From Mangifera indica (lineage: Eukaryota > Streptophyta > Magnoliopsida > Sapindales > Anacardiaceae), in contig NC_058147.1 in assembly GCF_011075055.1 (NCBI RefSeq), positions 3,348,001-3,412,000 on the forward strand: DNA of 64,000 bases. The letters run 5' to 3'. Of this stretch, positions 1 to 12,089 are shown in pieces. Both the position numbers and the translations under genes were made by a program. How positions within the stretch are numbered: position 1 is the stretch's first letter; each line of letters starts with the position of its first letter. The notes below the pieces were generated by a model. The model saw nothing but the letters and a program-made list of their open reading frames with translations, was not told the origin of the DNA and made no database searches.

Positions 1-1950
1 CAGATAGTGGATATGAAAACTGCCTTCTTTGAGCTGACTCTGAATGTAATAATGAGGATGGTAGGCGGGAAGAGTTACTACGGTGAAAAAGTTATGGGGG
101 CCGAGTCAGAGGAGTTTCGAGAGATTGTGGCTGAAACTTTTCGATTGGTGGGTGCCTCAAATTTGGTGGACTTTTTGCCAGTTTTAAGGTGGACTGGATA
201 CGGGGGAACGGAGAAGAGATTGCTAACTTTGCAGGAGAAGAGAGAGAAGTTTATGCAAAGTTTAATAGAAGAGCATAAAACAAAAATGCGTAGTGATGAG
301 TATAAAAATAAAAATTTGGATGGACAGAGAAGGAAGTCGATGATAGAAGTGCTGCTGTGTTTGCAAGAATCTGATCCTGAGTACTATACTGATGAGATGA
401 TCAGAAGCCTTATGCTGGTAAGATCTTTACCCCTCATAAAAAAATAAATCAAGCAAATTGAAATTTTCACCATAATTTGTTTCCCCGTATACAAATATGC
501 TCAATTTTTTTTCATACGCATTTACCATAAAGTGAGTTATAATATCAATTCTCTAATTTTATTACATAATTAAAAATTTTAGAATTTAATTGTGTAACAA
601 AATATAGATAATATTAACACTTGTATGAATTAGAATGAGTTTTAGATAAAATTTTGGTAAAACAACTGTAATTTTTGAGTTGTGAAGCTGACTCAAGCTT
701 GTGTTTTAAAGGTTGCAAATGAGGCTAAACTTGGTATTATAATTTATTTTGTGGTATATATGTATAATGAGAAAATATGTGAGTATATTTATTTAAGCGG
801 AAACAAATTACAGGAAATTTTGAGACTAAAGATTAACAAAACTGATAAAGTATTAAAATTTTTGAGATAAAAATTTAAGTTCGAATTTTTATCACAATTG
901 TAAAACTTTAACTTTTTTAATATAATAGTTATAAGTCAGTCTTTTCTTATTAAAAAACATTACTGTAAATATTTCAACATCACAATAAATTGTGGATAAT
1001 GTACTAGATTCAAGCACACAAGTCTTTGTTACAATTTTTTTTTTGTTTATAAGTACCCATACTTCCTATTCTGATTTTGACGATGAGCTTTTTTTTTTTT
1101 TTAATTATAATATTTATTAATCTTAAAATTGAAGTCAGAATCTTTGTCCTGTTGATACTTTTGAGATAGGATTTCCTATGGTGTATCTATAGAGACTGTC
1201 TCTTTATACCAGTTTGGCCAATGATTTCAGCCAAAATCAACAAGAAAAACTCTCTTTCAAGACGGAAAATGAATGGTTCTTATTTCTTTCAATTTACTTT
1301 TTCTTATCCTACTACAGGTGATATTAATAGCTGGGTCGGATACGTCAGCTGGAACCATGGAGTGGGCAATGTCTCTCCTTCTAAACAACCCAGATGTTTT
1401 GAGAAAGGCACAAGCAGAAATAGACAATCAAATTGGCTCTAATCACTTTGTCGACGAATCTGATTTGGTTAAACTTCCCTATCTTCGTTGTATCATAAAT
1501 GAGACTTTACGGTTGTACCCAGCAGGGCCATTACTGGTACCGCATCAATCATCAGAAGAATGCAAGGTTGGAGGTTATCGCATACCACGTGGCACAATGC
1601 TATTGGTAAATTTATGGGCCATTCAACATGACCCAACAATTTGGGAGGATTCTACCAAGTTTAGGCCTGAGAGGTTTGAAGGCTTTGAAGGAGTGCGGGA
1701 TGGGTTCAAGTTGATGCCTTTTGGGGTAGGAAGGAGAAGCTGCCCCGGCGAGGGATTGGCGTTGCGCATGGTTGGGTTGGCTTTGGGCTCACTTATTCAA
1801 TGCTTTAATTGGGAGAGACCCAATAAGGATATGGTGGACATGACCGAAGGAAGTGCTCTCAATTTGCCCAAGGCCCACCCTTTACAGGCCAAATGTAGCC
1901 CCCGTCCTGGCATGCTCAACCTTCTTTCACACTTATCTAATTTAACTTAA
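1..1950 (+). CDS. Cytochrome P450, CYP81 family (5' end outside window)
   Basis: Heme-thiolate monooxygenase, expected on the ER membrane and acting in specialised metabolism. The window opens inside exon 1 (in frame from base 1). Exon 1 ends at 417 (donor gtaaga at 418) and exon 2 runs 1318-1950 after a cag acceptor, phase 0; the intron is 900 bp. Exon 2 carries the I-helix AGSDTS, the K-helix ETLR, PERF, and the heme loop FGVGRRSCPGEG with the Cys ligand. No stop or frameshift is visible in the part present. It is the first of three same-strand paralogues. CYP81 members hydroxylate flavonoids, lignans or glucosinolates; the substrate cannot be told from sequence. The family call is by resemblance to CYP81E/CYP81Q-type proteins. 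Confidence 0.9.
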
Positions 1951-2133
1951 GAAGTCAGATGATAATAACTGAGATCATTACTATAACAGGGAAGAGATGT
2001 TGCTATACATCAATGTTAATAGTTTTCCCGTTCAGTTCATATTTAAGAGATGAAACTATGTTAAATTTTACTAAGAATGAAACTTGCAACAATTATGTTG
2101 TGATATTTAATGATATCAAACCTTAGTTATTAA

Positions 2134-2240
2134 AAGAAAGCATATGATTATAAAAATGTCTCTTGGTCATCTATTTTATTTTTAATATTCTATTAATATT
2201 AGAAGAAAGCATATGATTATAAAAAGTGTCGCTTGCTCAT
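2134..2240 (+). repeat. Short direct repeat at the truncated end of the P450 pseudogene
   Basis: Two near-identical copies of about 37 bp, both starting aagaaagcatatgattata, lie at 2134-2170 and 2203-2240, separated by about 32 bp of AT-rich DNA. The second copy runs into the first recognisable P450 codons (Leu-Ala-His-Arg). The repeat therefore marks the junction where the 5' part of the gene was lost. Confidence 0.7.
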
Positions 2241-3695
2241 CGGGAATATTTGGGCTACAACTTCACTAGTCTCGTTTGGGCTCCCTATGGTGATCACTGG
2301 CGAAACCTTAGACGAATTGTGACCCTTGAAATCTTGTCCGCTACTCGCCTCCAGGGGTTATACAGTATACGTGTGGATGAAATAAGATTATTGGTCCGCA
2401 AGCTTTTTCATAAACAAAATCAATCTGTTGACCTTCAGACTATGCTTAAGGAGCTGACAGTGAACGTCATGATGAGGATGATCGCTGGTAAACGATATTA
2501 TGGTGAGGACGTGACAAATTTAGAGGAAGCAAAGAGGTTTAAGGACATCCAAGCGGAGACTTATAAGGTTAGTACCATGACCAATATAGGAGATCACTTG
2601 CCGTGGATTAAATCTGGACAGATAGAGAAAAGGATGATGGAGTGTTGCAGGAAGAGAGATGAATTCATGCAAAAATTAATAGAAGATACGAGAAAAAAAA
2701 TGGGCACCTATAGTCCTGATGAAAAGACAAAAACCCTGGTTGAGTTTTTACTGACGCTGCAACAAGCAAATCCCGAGTACTACAAAGACGAGATCATCAA
2801 TGGCCTCATGCTTGTAAGTTTTCTATTGATTCTGTAATTTATTCTTTAATAATAAAGTTACGGCATAATTATTTTGAATATACAAAGAAATATGTATTTA
2901 ATGATTGAGTTATTCTAAATTACAGATAAAATAATATTCAAATATATGATAATTCATATTACTATGTATTTATTTATATACTTAATATAAATATGCGTTG
3001 TATTACTTATTCCTGGAATATAAAAATCATTATTACTCCTTCCCTAGTGTAATTTTTAGTATTGTATCTGTGTAGGTTCTGTTGCTAGCCGGAACAGAAA
3101 CTACATCCAATACTTTGGAGTGGACATTTTCCCTTTTGCTAAACCATCCAGAAGTCCTGAAGAAGGCCCGAGCAGGAATAGACAACTACGTGGGACATGG
3201 CCGCTTGCTTGAGGAAGCTGATTTAGTCCACCTTCCATACCTTCGCAACATCATAAATGAGGCCTTGCGCATGTATCCGGCAGTCCCTTACTAATACCAC
3301 ACGAGTCATCAGATGATTGCAAAGTAGGGGGTTTCCATGTACCACGTGGCACAATGTTATTGGTTAATTTGTGGGCAATACAAAATGATCCGAAAATTTG
3401 GGTGGATCCGAGAAAGTTTAAGCCAGAAAGATTTGAGGGGGTAGAGGGGGGAAGAGATGGACTCAGACTGATGCCATTTGGGTCAGGGAGGAGGGGGTGT
3501 CCTGGAGAAGGGTTGGGTTTGAAAATGATCGGGTTAACAGTGGGTTCACTGATTCAGTGTTTTGAATGGGAAAGGCCTAGTGAGCAGATGATTGACATGA
3601 GAGAGGGGACTGGTCTCACTTTGCCAAGGGCCCAACCACTGATTGCTAAATGCCACGCCCGTCCTATCATGCTTAAACTTCTTTCTCAAACGTAA
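2226..3695 (+). pseudogene. CYP81-type cytochrome P450 pseudogene (5' truncated, frameshifted)
   Basis: Second copy of the P450 tandem. Coding similarity begins abruptly just before the GYNF-SLVWAPYGDHWRNLR block, so roughly the first 90 residues (membrane anchor, proline hinge) are missing and no ATG starts the frame. Exon 1 ends at 2813 (gtaagt) and exon 2 starts at 3076 (tgtag acceptor). Exon 2 has AGTETT and EALR. After Ala-Val-Pro at about 3288 one base is missing compared with both neighbours: the frame runs into a stop, while the +1 frame continues with LIPHESSDD, PERF and FGSGRRGCPGEG to the stop at 3695. The heme Cys is still present, so the decay is recent. A sequencing error could explain the frameshift but not the lost 5' end. 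Confidence 0.85.
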
Positions 3696-4165
3696 ACCAG
3701 GGTAGTCTTACCTACCCATTATTTTTTATTTAGGGCATTTTCAACTCTAGTTCATTGGATCCTCAATATAATAAAGATGCCATGTGGGCGTGCTAGTCTC
3801 AATTATCATGCTTAAATAATATCTTTGAGTAATTTTATATATATATATATATGTATGTATGTATTTTCATATGATTTAATATGATTTTATTATTAATTTA
3901 AAATAATTTATTTTTTTAATGATATATATAAATATAAAAATATTTATATTTTTAAAATAAATATACGTAATTTGCTTGGTATCCTTATCTTATCATGTGT
4001 TGTACCAATTAAGGTATTCTTATATTTGAAGGCTCATTAACTGGTTGGTGCAAAGAATGTTTGTTTGGTTATTTGGTTTGATCTAATAATCAGTGGTAAA
4101 AAACTGTTCTTGCATCCAGAAACAGAGCACAGCCAGAGTCTCCTCTCCTGGAGATAGAAGGATCT
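3696..4165. other. Intergenic spacer, P450 tandem
   Basis: AT-rich spacer between the P450 pseudogene and the intact P450, with a (ta)n/(tg)n run at about 3838-3862. It must hold the promoter of the intact gene; I see no gene in it. Confidence 0.6.
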
Positions 4166-5727
4166 ATGGGCTTCTGGGGCTTGTGCTTTCCTGTGTTTGT
4201 AGCTTTTTTTGTAATCGCGAAGCACTTCCTTAATAAATTCCAGAACCTCCCACCAAGTCCTTATCTTTGCCTTCCCATCATAGGCCATTTCTACCTCTTG
4301 AAGAAACCTATTCACCAAAATCTATACAGAATCTCCAAACAGCACGGTCCTATAGTCTTCCTCCAATTCGGGTCTCGCAAAGTTATCGTAGTCTCCTCAG
4401 CTTCAGCAGCAGAAGAATGTTTGACCAAAAACGACATCATCTTTGCCAATCGCCCTCGCATGACCATTGGAAGGATTCTGGGCTATAATTACACCATCCT
4501 ATCTTGGGCTCCTTACGGTGACCACTGGCGAAATCTCAGAAAAATCATAGCCCTTGAAATGCTATCAACTTCTCGTATGCAAATGCTCTCTGGTATACGA
4601 GTTGACGAGGTCAAGAAATTGATTCGAAAGCTATTAGATAATGGAAACCAGTCTGTTGAACTGCGGACGATGTTTTTTGAGTTAACACTAAACATCATGA
4701 TGAGAATGATTGCTGGAAAGCGATATTACGGTGACAACATGGCAGATCTTGAAGAGTCAAAGAGGTTTAAGGAGATTCATAGAGAGACATTTAAGTTAGC
4801 TGGAACGCCATGTATAGGAGATTATTTACCGTGGTTTAAGTCCAAGAAGCTTGAGAACATGATGATGGAGTGTCAAAGAAAGAGAGACGAGTTCATGCAG
4901 GGTTTGATAGAAGAGCATAGAAGAAGAATTGAAAGTGCCCTTGATTCTGAGAGAAAGAATACGTTGATTGCTGTTTTGTTGGCGCTGCAAGAATCAGAAC
5001 CTGAATACTGCAAAGACGAGATCATCAAAGGGCTAATGCTTGTAAGATCTTTATGAAATTTCATCTATATCTGCATCTCTTAAACATATTCTATTTCCTG
5101 GTGCAGTTGATGTTATTTGCCGGAACAGACACCACAGTGAACGCCATAGAGTGGGCTCTTTCACTTCTGCTAAACCATCAACAAGTTCTCGAAAAAGTCC
5201 GAACAGAAATTGACCTGCACGTAGGCCATGAACGTCTGATTGAGGAATCAGATCTGCCTCATCTTCCTTTCCTCTGTAACATCATCAACGAGACGATGCG
5301 AATGTACCCGCCAGCCCCACTTTTATCTCCTCATGAATCGTCGGAGAATTGCGTAGTTGGAGGCTTTCATATTCCACAAGGGACGACGCTGTTTGTCAAT
5401 GTGTGGGCAATACAAAATGATCCAAAGATTTGGGCAGATCCAACTATGTTTAAGCCAGAGAGGTTTGAAGGAGTTGAGGGAGGTAGAGATGGGTTCAGAC
5501 TGATGCCATTTGGGTCAGGGAGAAGAGGATGTCCAGGAGAAGGTTTAGGGCTGAGAATGGTTGGGTTGGTTTTGGGATCAATGATTCAATGCTTTCAGTG
5601 GATGAGAATTGGGGAGGGGACGGTGGACATGACGGAAGGGGCTGGACTAACATTGTCTAAGGCTCAACCCTTGCTTGCTAAGTGCCGCCCACGTCCGATC
5701 ATGTCCAACTTGCTATCTCAAATTTGA
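4166..5727 (+). CDS. Cytochrome P450, CYP81 family, intact
   Basis: Complete two-exon P450 of 498 aa: exon 1 4166-5041 (292 codons), intron of only 65 bp, exon 2 5107-5727, phase 0. This is the usual CYP81 length and intron position. An N-terminal membrane anchor (residues 1-22) is followed by the proline hinge PPSPYLCLPIIGH, helix C WAPYGDHWRNLRK, I-helix AGTDTT (297-302), K-helix ETMR (354-357), PERF (409-412) and the heme loop FGSGRRGCPGEG with Cys434. The start ATG precedes the anchor directly. It is expected to be an ER monooxygenase needing NADPH-P450 reductase, close to isoflavone 2'-hydroxylase-like CYP81E proteins; the substrate is unknown. It is the only copy of the tandem shown complete here. 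Confidence 0.95.
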
Positions 5728-7227
5728 GAGGTATCACATTTGGGTTATTTAACTTTATGTATATTCAGTCTTCTACAATGTTAAACATTCTCAATTGCAT
5801 TAGAACGTCCATTCGAAGCTTTTGGACTGAGTGTTCCATTATGTCAAGATTATAAAATGATCATTGTTGTCTTTGGACTGGATTTATCTGATCGAATTTA
5901 ATTTATCAAATTTTATCTATGTCAACAATGTTACAAGACCCTAAACACAAAGTTTGTCTTTGCTAATATTAAGGTCATTCAATCATCTCATCTCATCAAC
6001 TTTCATGCAATAACAGTTGGAACAACAATATAATTGGAAATTAAAATTTCTCAAATCTCATGTTCATAACTTCATCTATTTTTCATGTTCAACAACCCAA
6101 TTATGTCATCACATATATCCATCAATTACGAATAGTCTTTAATATCACAAATTCATAAATCAAGACCTTATATTCTAATCTCAGGTCCTTTTGCAGCCAT
6201 AACAAATCATAATTTCATAATTTTACAAAAGATGGGAAGATCTTACTAACTCATCTTCTATAGATAACTAATTTTGAAGCTTGATCTCTTTATCTTGATT
6301 TGGAACGCTTGAAAACTCATGGTCTCTCTCCCTTACACTAGAATATAAAACGTTGTGTAAACGATTGCTTAAAAACGAGACTCTTTTATGTAGATTTTTG
6401 AGAATAATGGCCTCGAACATGTCCTTAATGCTTAAGAACAGGCGTTCCAAATGCGTGCCTCTCTTTCATAGCCAGGTTTTTCCAGTAACTTGTTACCATT
6501 GAATGGGTGTTTCTCCTATTGAAACAAATATTCAATCGAAATAATTATTCTTAACTTAAAAAGATGATAGTTCATCTTTTTAAACGATACGAAAATTATG
6601 AAATAGTTGTTATATTTTTATAAATGATCATTTTATCTCTCTTAATCAATAGTTAACATAATTATTTAACTTAAATTATAAAAGATGACAAAAAACCCTT
6701 AAACATATGTACGATTGTTATACTAACAAAAAGTGAGAACAACTTAGATGTTTTATGTTCTTCAATATCTTAAGGGGATAAAGAAGTTTAAATAGATAGA
6801 ATAATGCAATAAAAACATTTAAAGAACCAAAAAGAACACCTCACACGATCGATATTGTTATCCAAACCAATGAGAGAGAGATTCTTCTTCTATACTTATT
6901 TATGTCGTGATAGTAATTGTTAGAGCCTTTGTCCAGGATTGTGTTCTTTATTACTTTTTTCACCTCTAATTCTAAGTTCCTCTTTTGGTGGAATTTTGAT
7001 CATATAATGTAATATATATAAATAATATGTATAATTTTATATACAAATAATAATATATCATCGTATTATTAAATAATTTTGAGGTAATATAACATTCTAT
7101 CATTATTTATGCACACATATTATTTGTTATCTGTCAACATAAAATAAGCTTGTTTTTTAATCTAGGCTAAAAGAATAGTGTAATTTCAAAGTCAAATATA
7201 TTAATTTTAAAAAACTTATAATGCCAC
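5728..7227. other. Intergenic, no gene seen
   Basis: AT-rich DNA after the P450 tandem. The first part is probably the 3' UTR of the intact P450. Open frames here are short and show no family. Part of 5950-6500 has a base composition different from its flanks and might be an old LTR fragment, but no paired LTR or target duplication is visible. Confidence 0.4.
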
Positions 7228-7831
7228 CCATGAGCCAATTTTTGTAAAAATTTTTAATTAGGGTAAAGGATAAAATCATTATTTTAATAATAATATTAAA
7301 AATATATATAATATTCATTATATGTTTATTTAAGTTTTAAAAACTAATAACTTTACTCATTCTTAAAGTTTTTTAACTTTGAAAAGTCATATTTTTCTTC
7401 TCCCCCAAACCCAGAATTTTTTTTCTTTAACTCTCCAACTACTGACAATCTCTCATTTCAACCCTAAGTCGTTGATGTAACTCGACCATTAGATTTTTGT
7501 CTAAATTAGATGAATCTAGACTACTTATTTAGACGATGAAGGCATCATTCAAACGAAGTGTTGTTTGAATGACTCTTTCATTGGTGGTTGAAAGAGGTTT
7601 AAAGGAGGTCACTAACAGGTTAGAATCGAAAGAAAAGATCGTCGATGGCTAAAAAGGAGAAAAAAATCTTAAGTTTGGGGGCGGAGAGAATATAACTTTT
7701 CAAAATTAGAAAACTTTAGATAAAAATGAAATTTTTAATTTTTAAAATCTAAGATTTTTAATAATATTATTAAAATAACAATTTTATCTTTAATCCTAAT
7801 TAAAAATTTTGAAAAAAAATTGGTTCATCAA
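7228..7831. mobile_element. Fold-back MITE, family A, copy 1
   Basis: Non-coding element of about 600 bp with long imperfect inverted arms. The left arm begins atgagccaattttt and continues with ttttaattagggtaaagg; the right arm, read in reverse complement, begins atgaaccaattttttt and continues with ttttaattaggattaaag. Pairing extends roughly 80 bp or more. No transposase is encoded. I could not define a clean target duplication. Two related elements lie at about 25.2-25.9 and 26.4-27.1 kb. Confidence 0.6.
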
Positions 7832-8270
7832 TGATATTTTGGAATTTTTAACGGCTGATTCTTTTCGCCTTTTATCTATAGAAAATTGTGAGAGTGGCTT
7901 GAAGCACGGTACATCAATCTGTCCGCTCAAAGCTTCGTGGCTGGCCATGGCGTGTTATCAAGAGAGCAAGCGACAGTACGGTAACAGTCAAGGAAATTAT
8001 TAAACGTGGCTTTTTTCTGGCAAAGCAGCATATCTAAGGCCAAGTTCAGACATACATGCACATCTGACGCGTCAACATTCAATTGGTGGGAAACCTCGTA
8101 TTGCAACTGATACATACGGGCCCTGACGAGTAGGGTCGGGTTGATCCACTAATAAAAAATTATAGGTATATATCCAGCAGCAAAATTCTTGACTGTCATA
8201 CAGGCTCCCCACCCTTGCGAGAGATTCCAAAACTGATTCCATTATTCGGTCAACCACAACAGAATCCTTC
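7832..8270. other. Upstream region of the NRAMP gene
   Basis: Spacer between MITE copy 1 and the NRAMP start codon. It should hold the promoter and 5' UTR of the transporter. No RNA gene or conserved upstream ORF recognised. Confidence 0.4.
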
Positions 8271-10495
8271 ATGAACTCCGCTGAACTCCAAGACGACAAT
8301 GAGTTGTCCCCTAAACTAAGTGACGAGGAGGCCGATCGCCTCTTAACAACAACAGCTTCATCGGACGACGAAGAGGCGGCCTTCGATTCACGAGAAAAAA
8401 TTCTGATTGCTGATGTGGACTCCTTAGACGTTGACCACGTACCGCCTTTCTCGTGGAAAAAACTGTGGCTGTTTACGGGGCCTGGTTTTTTAATGAGCAT
8501 AGCGTTTCTGGATCCTGGGAATTTAGAGGGAGATCTCCAATCGGGGGCTATAGCTGGGTACTCGCTTCTTTGGCTGTTAATGTGGGCCACGATCATGGGT
8601 TTGTTGATACAGTTACTTTCGGCTCGAGTTGGGGTGGCAACCGGCCGGCATTTGGCGGAGCTGTGTAGAGATGAGTATCCGAATTGGGGCCGCTACGTGT
8701 TGTGGTTCATGGCTGAAGTAGCGTTGATTGGGGCGGATATTCAGGAGGTTATTGGTAGTGCTATTGCAATTCAGATTTTGAGTAATGGGGTGTTGCCGCT
8801 CTGGGCTGGTGTTTTAATTACGGCCTCCGATTGGTAATATTTTTTTTTTTTCAGAAGTCGAGCTGTTTGCTGCTGAATTCTTGATTTATGTATCTCCTTT
8901 TTATCGAATTATTGCGATTTGTTTGGCCGGAGACTTTCCGTGAATTTTTTTATGCTGCTGTGTTGGGATTTTGTTCTGCCAATGTTATCATGTTTGAACT
9001 ATAAAAATTAAAATTTTTTCATCAAAGATTGTCTGTTGTTCCCTGCTATGCGGAAAACGATACTTGTTATGCTTAACTAGGACTTTTTGTTCTCTCTTGT
9101 CAACAGTTTCGTATTTTTACTTCTAGAGCACTATGGCGTGAGAAAATTAGAAGCTGTTTTTGCGGTTCTGATTGCGACAATGGCTTTATCATTCGCCTAT
9201 ATGTTTGGGGACACACAACCCAGTGGGAAGGAACTTTTATTGGGTAAGAAGAAGGAAAGTTCTGTTTTTTAGCGGCATAATTAACAGTCTGTCAATATCA
9301 TCATTTACTGTTGTTGAACTTATAAACTTTAGTATTTTGTTACTCTTTACAGGTATTTTGGTTCCAAGGCTGAGCTCAAAAACTATTAGGCAAGCTGTGG
9401 GCGTTGTGGGATGTGTCATTATGCCTCATAATGTGTTTTTGCATTCTGCTTTGGTACAATCAAGGAATATTGACCCCAACAAGAAAGGCCGTGTTCAGGA
9501 AGCACTAAACTATTACTCAATTGAGTCATCCCTTGCCCTCTTAATTTCCTTCATGATCAACTTATTTGGAACAACTGTTTTTGCGAAGGGATTTTATGGT
9601 ACTGAGCAAGCTGACAGAGTAGGATTAGTAAATGCTGGACAATATCTTCAGGAGAAGTATGGAGGAGGATATCTGCCAATTCTTTACATCTGGGGTATTG
9701 GGTTATTGGCAGCTGGACAAAGTAGTACAATAACTGGAACTTATGCTGGTCAGTTTATCATGGGAGGTTTTCTCAACATTCGTTTAAAGAAATGGCTGAG
9801 GGCACTAATTACAAGGAGCTGTGCAATTGTGCCGACTATAATTGTAGCTCTCATATTTAACACTTCTGAGTCTTCATTGGATATTCTAAATGAATGGCTA
9901 AATGTGCTTCAGTCTATGCAAATTCCTTTCGCACTTATCCCTCTTCTCACCTTGGTGTCCAAGGAGCAGATAATGGGAGTCTTCAAGATTGGGCCTTTTT
10001 TGAAGGTAAACTGTTAGCTTCTTTGTTCTGTCATTTTGTCCACCCTTTTCTATTTCAACTTTATTCGAGAATCCATTTATAGTTATGGGATCGAAGGAGT
10101 AATTGTGAGTTCCAGTCATAACAATTAATTGTTCATTAATTCAATACTGTGAAAATTATTAATTTGAATGTTGGAAAAAAATTTGTCTAATTGAAGAGAA
10201 AAATGGATGCTGAGTGAGTTATATGGTTCCTTCTAAGTCTTTTTAACCAGTTTTATTCATTATTTTGCAGAGACTTGCGTGGACTGTGGCTGCTCTGGTG
10301 ATAGTCATTAATGGTTATTTGTTGCTGGATTTCTTTTTATCTGAAGTTAAGGGACTCTTGTTTGGATTTCTTGTCTGTGCTGCAACTGTTGGTTATATAG
10401 CATTCATCATTTATCTAGTCACTCGTAGTGGTGACCTTTCTTCAAAATGGCTAAGTTTAGAAATGTCGAAGAGATTCACATATCCTGGAAATTGA
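8271..10495 (+). CDS. NRAMP2: NRAMP divalent metal transporter, NRAMP2-like
   Basis: Proton-coupled Mn/Fe-type transporter of the plant NRAMP2-5 group. Four exons: 8271-8833, 9107-9243, 9353-10005, 10271-10495, joined in frame to 525 aa. TM1 holds the metal-binding DPGN (residues 81-84) and TM6 holds MPHN (257-260); the transport signature [13 protein letters not shown] starts at about 355. The acidic N-terminus with an ADRLL dileucine fits endomembrane sorting. N-terminal and C-terminal stretches ([17 protein letters not shown]) resemble Arabidopsis NRAMP2, a trans-Golgi Mn transporter, more than vacuolar NRAMP3/4. Neighbours give no functional hint. Substrate and location are inferred from the family. 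Confidence 0.93.
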
Positions 10496-12089
10496 GTCTA
10501 ACAGGAACAATGAAATTGCAGAAACTTGCTGCTGTTGATTAAAGCCAGCCATATACAGCATGAAGATTGTCTATCCACTGTTTCAAAAGCTAAGCAATGC
10601 ATTTTAGCTTAGCTTGATTACCGCTAACCTACAGCATACCGAAAATGAGTATACAGATTCAAAGACGTTCAAAGCAGTCAGCTTTTACTGCACCATTTTG
10701 ACAGTGCCGCGGTGGAGCTACAAGAAGTCATGTTTGTCCATTAATGGCGGGAGGATGAACAAAGCTTCTTGACAACCTTCAACTTAAAAGTAAATTTTGT
10801 GTTGAGTTGTTCATTGATTGAGTAGCTTTGTACACAAGTTACATAGACAAACTGGCTTTTCCAGTTACCCAGAACCGTTCAATGAAAAAAGAATTTTGGC
10901 AGGCTGCCATTGTAAGTACTCACTCATTGCTGTTTCTTTCCCTTTCCCCTCTCTTACGGAGCCTCTCCGTGTTATCAGCATTTTTTGGTACAAATGCTAT
11001 AGAAGTGAAAGAGATGAACTCTTTTGGGGGAGAAGAGAAATCCTTGTTTCCCGTCTTATCCCTTGGTACCCCTCTTCCGACGTTGAACTTTAAATTAAAA
11101 ATATTTTTTTTATAAATTTTATATTTGAACCGTTAATTCAAAGGATATATTTTTCTGCCATAATAAATATATATACATGAAATGTTAATGTCACTTGCAC
11201 CTCAAAAATACATCTTAAAAATTTTATTTAAACCCTTATTTTCAGTTAAAAGAATTCTAACTCCAATTAGTTTGAAATTTGACTCAAATTCACCCACAAA
11301 CCCACCATAAGTTGTGACTTTAATAGAATCCATATAGCTAAAATCGTGCCAGTATGATTTTAATAGAATCAATTGAAATTAAATTGCATTATCCTATATA
11401 GTTCAATTGAAAATACACAATTCTAATACGATTCAATTTAAATTATACCATCTTAATATGATGTTGGTCAAATTATATCATCTCAAATATGATTTTAACG
11501 AGACCCGATCAATTCGCTTGCAATATTCATAGTCATTGTCTATTTCAAAATTTATTTTTTATAATTATTAATTTTCAAATTAATATAAGACAAGATTGAA
11601 AATATATTTAATTTTAGCAAACATTTCAGGGTAATAGTTATTGTTAGTAGGATTAAAAGTAATAATAATTTAAGCAAGAGTTGATTGACAGTACATAATG
11701 TGCACGTGGCAGAGATATATATGATAAAATATTAGATAACACAAGTTGAAACACGTCCCATCTAGAACACTATTGGTTGTTGAGGCGACACACGAACGCC
11801 ACGTAATCTCATAAGTCTTGTTCTTTCTGTCCTGTTCCATTCCATGGCAATAGTTTCCATAAATTGCATGCAAAACTGCAACCAGTCACACACTATATCT
11901 CTCCAGCTATGATCTCAGTTAAGCCTTTTCCATTCTTATTCAAAAACCTTACCAATTGCTTAACTTGAAAACCATAAATCAAATCTTTTCATTAATATCC
12001 TCTTTCTTATTTGAAAATCAAAAGTATATCTCCACAAATTTCGTATACCATATAAACCCTTCACCGCTTCAAATCTCTCACATTCATTG
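10496..12089. other. Intergenic: NRAMP 3' UTR and Pumilio promoter
   Basis: The first few hundred bases are probably the NRAMP 3' UTR. The rest is AT-rich (about 11.1-11.7 kb strongly so) and leads into the 5' region of the Pumilio gene. Frames here (for example 10818-11115) lack any family signal. Confidence 0.5.

Noticed and set aside
5950..6500. Possible solo LTR
   Set aside because: No TG...CA ends, target duplication or second LTR could be found by eye.
10818..11115. Two overlapping plus-strand frames of about 90 codons after NRAMP
   Set aside because: No family signal, no start context, AT-rich flank; likely 3' UTR or intergenic chance frames.
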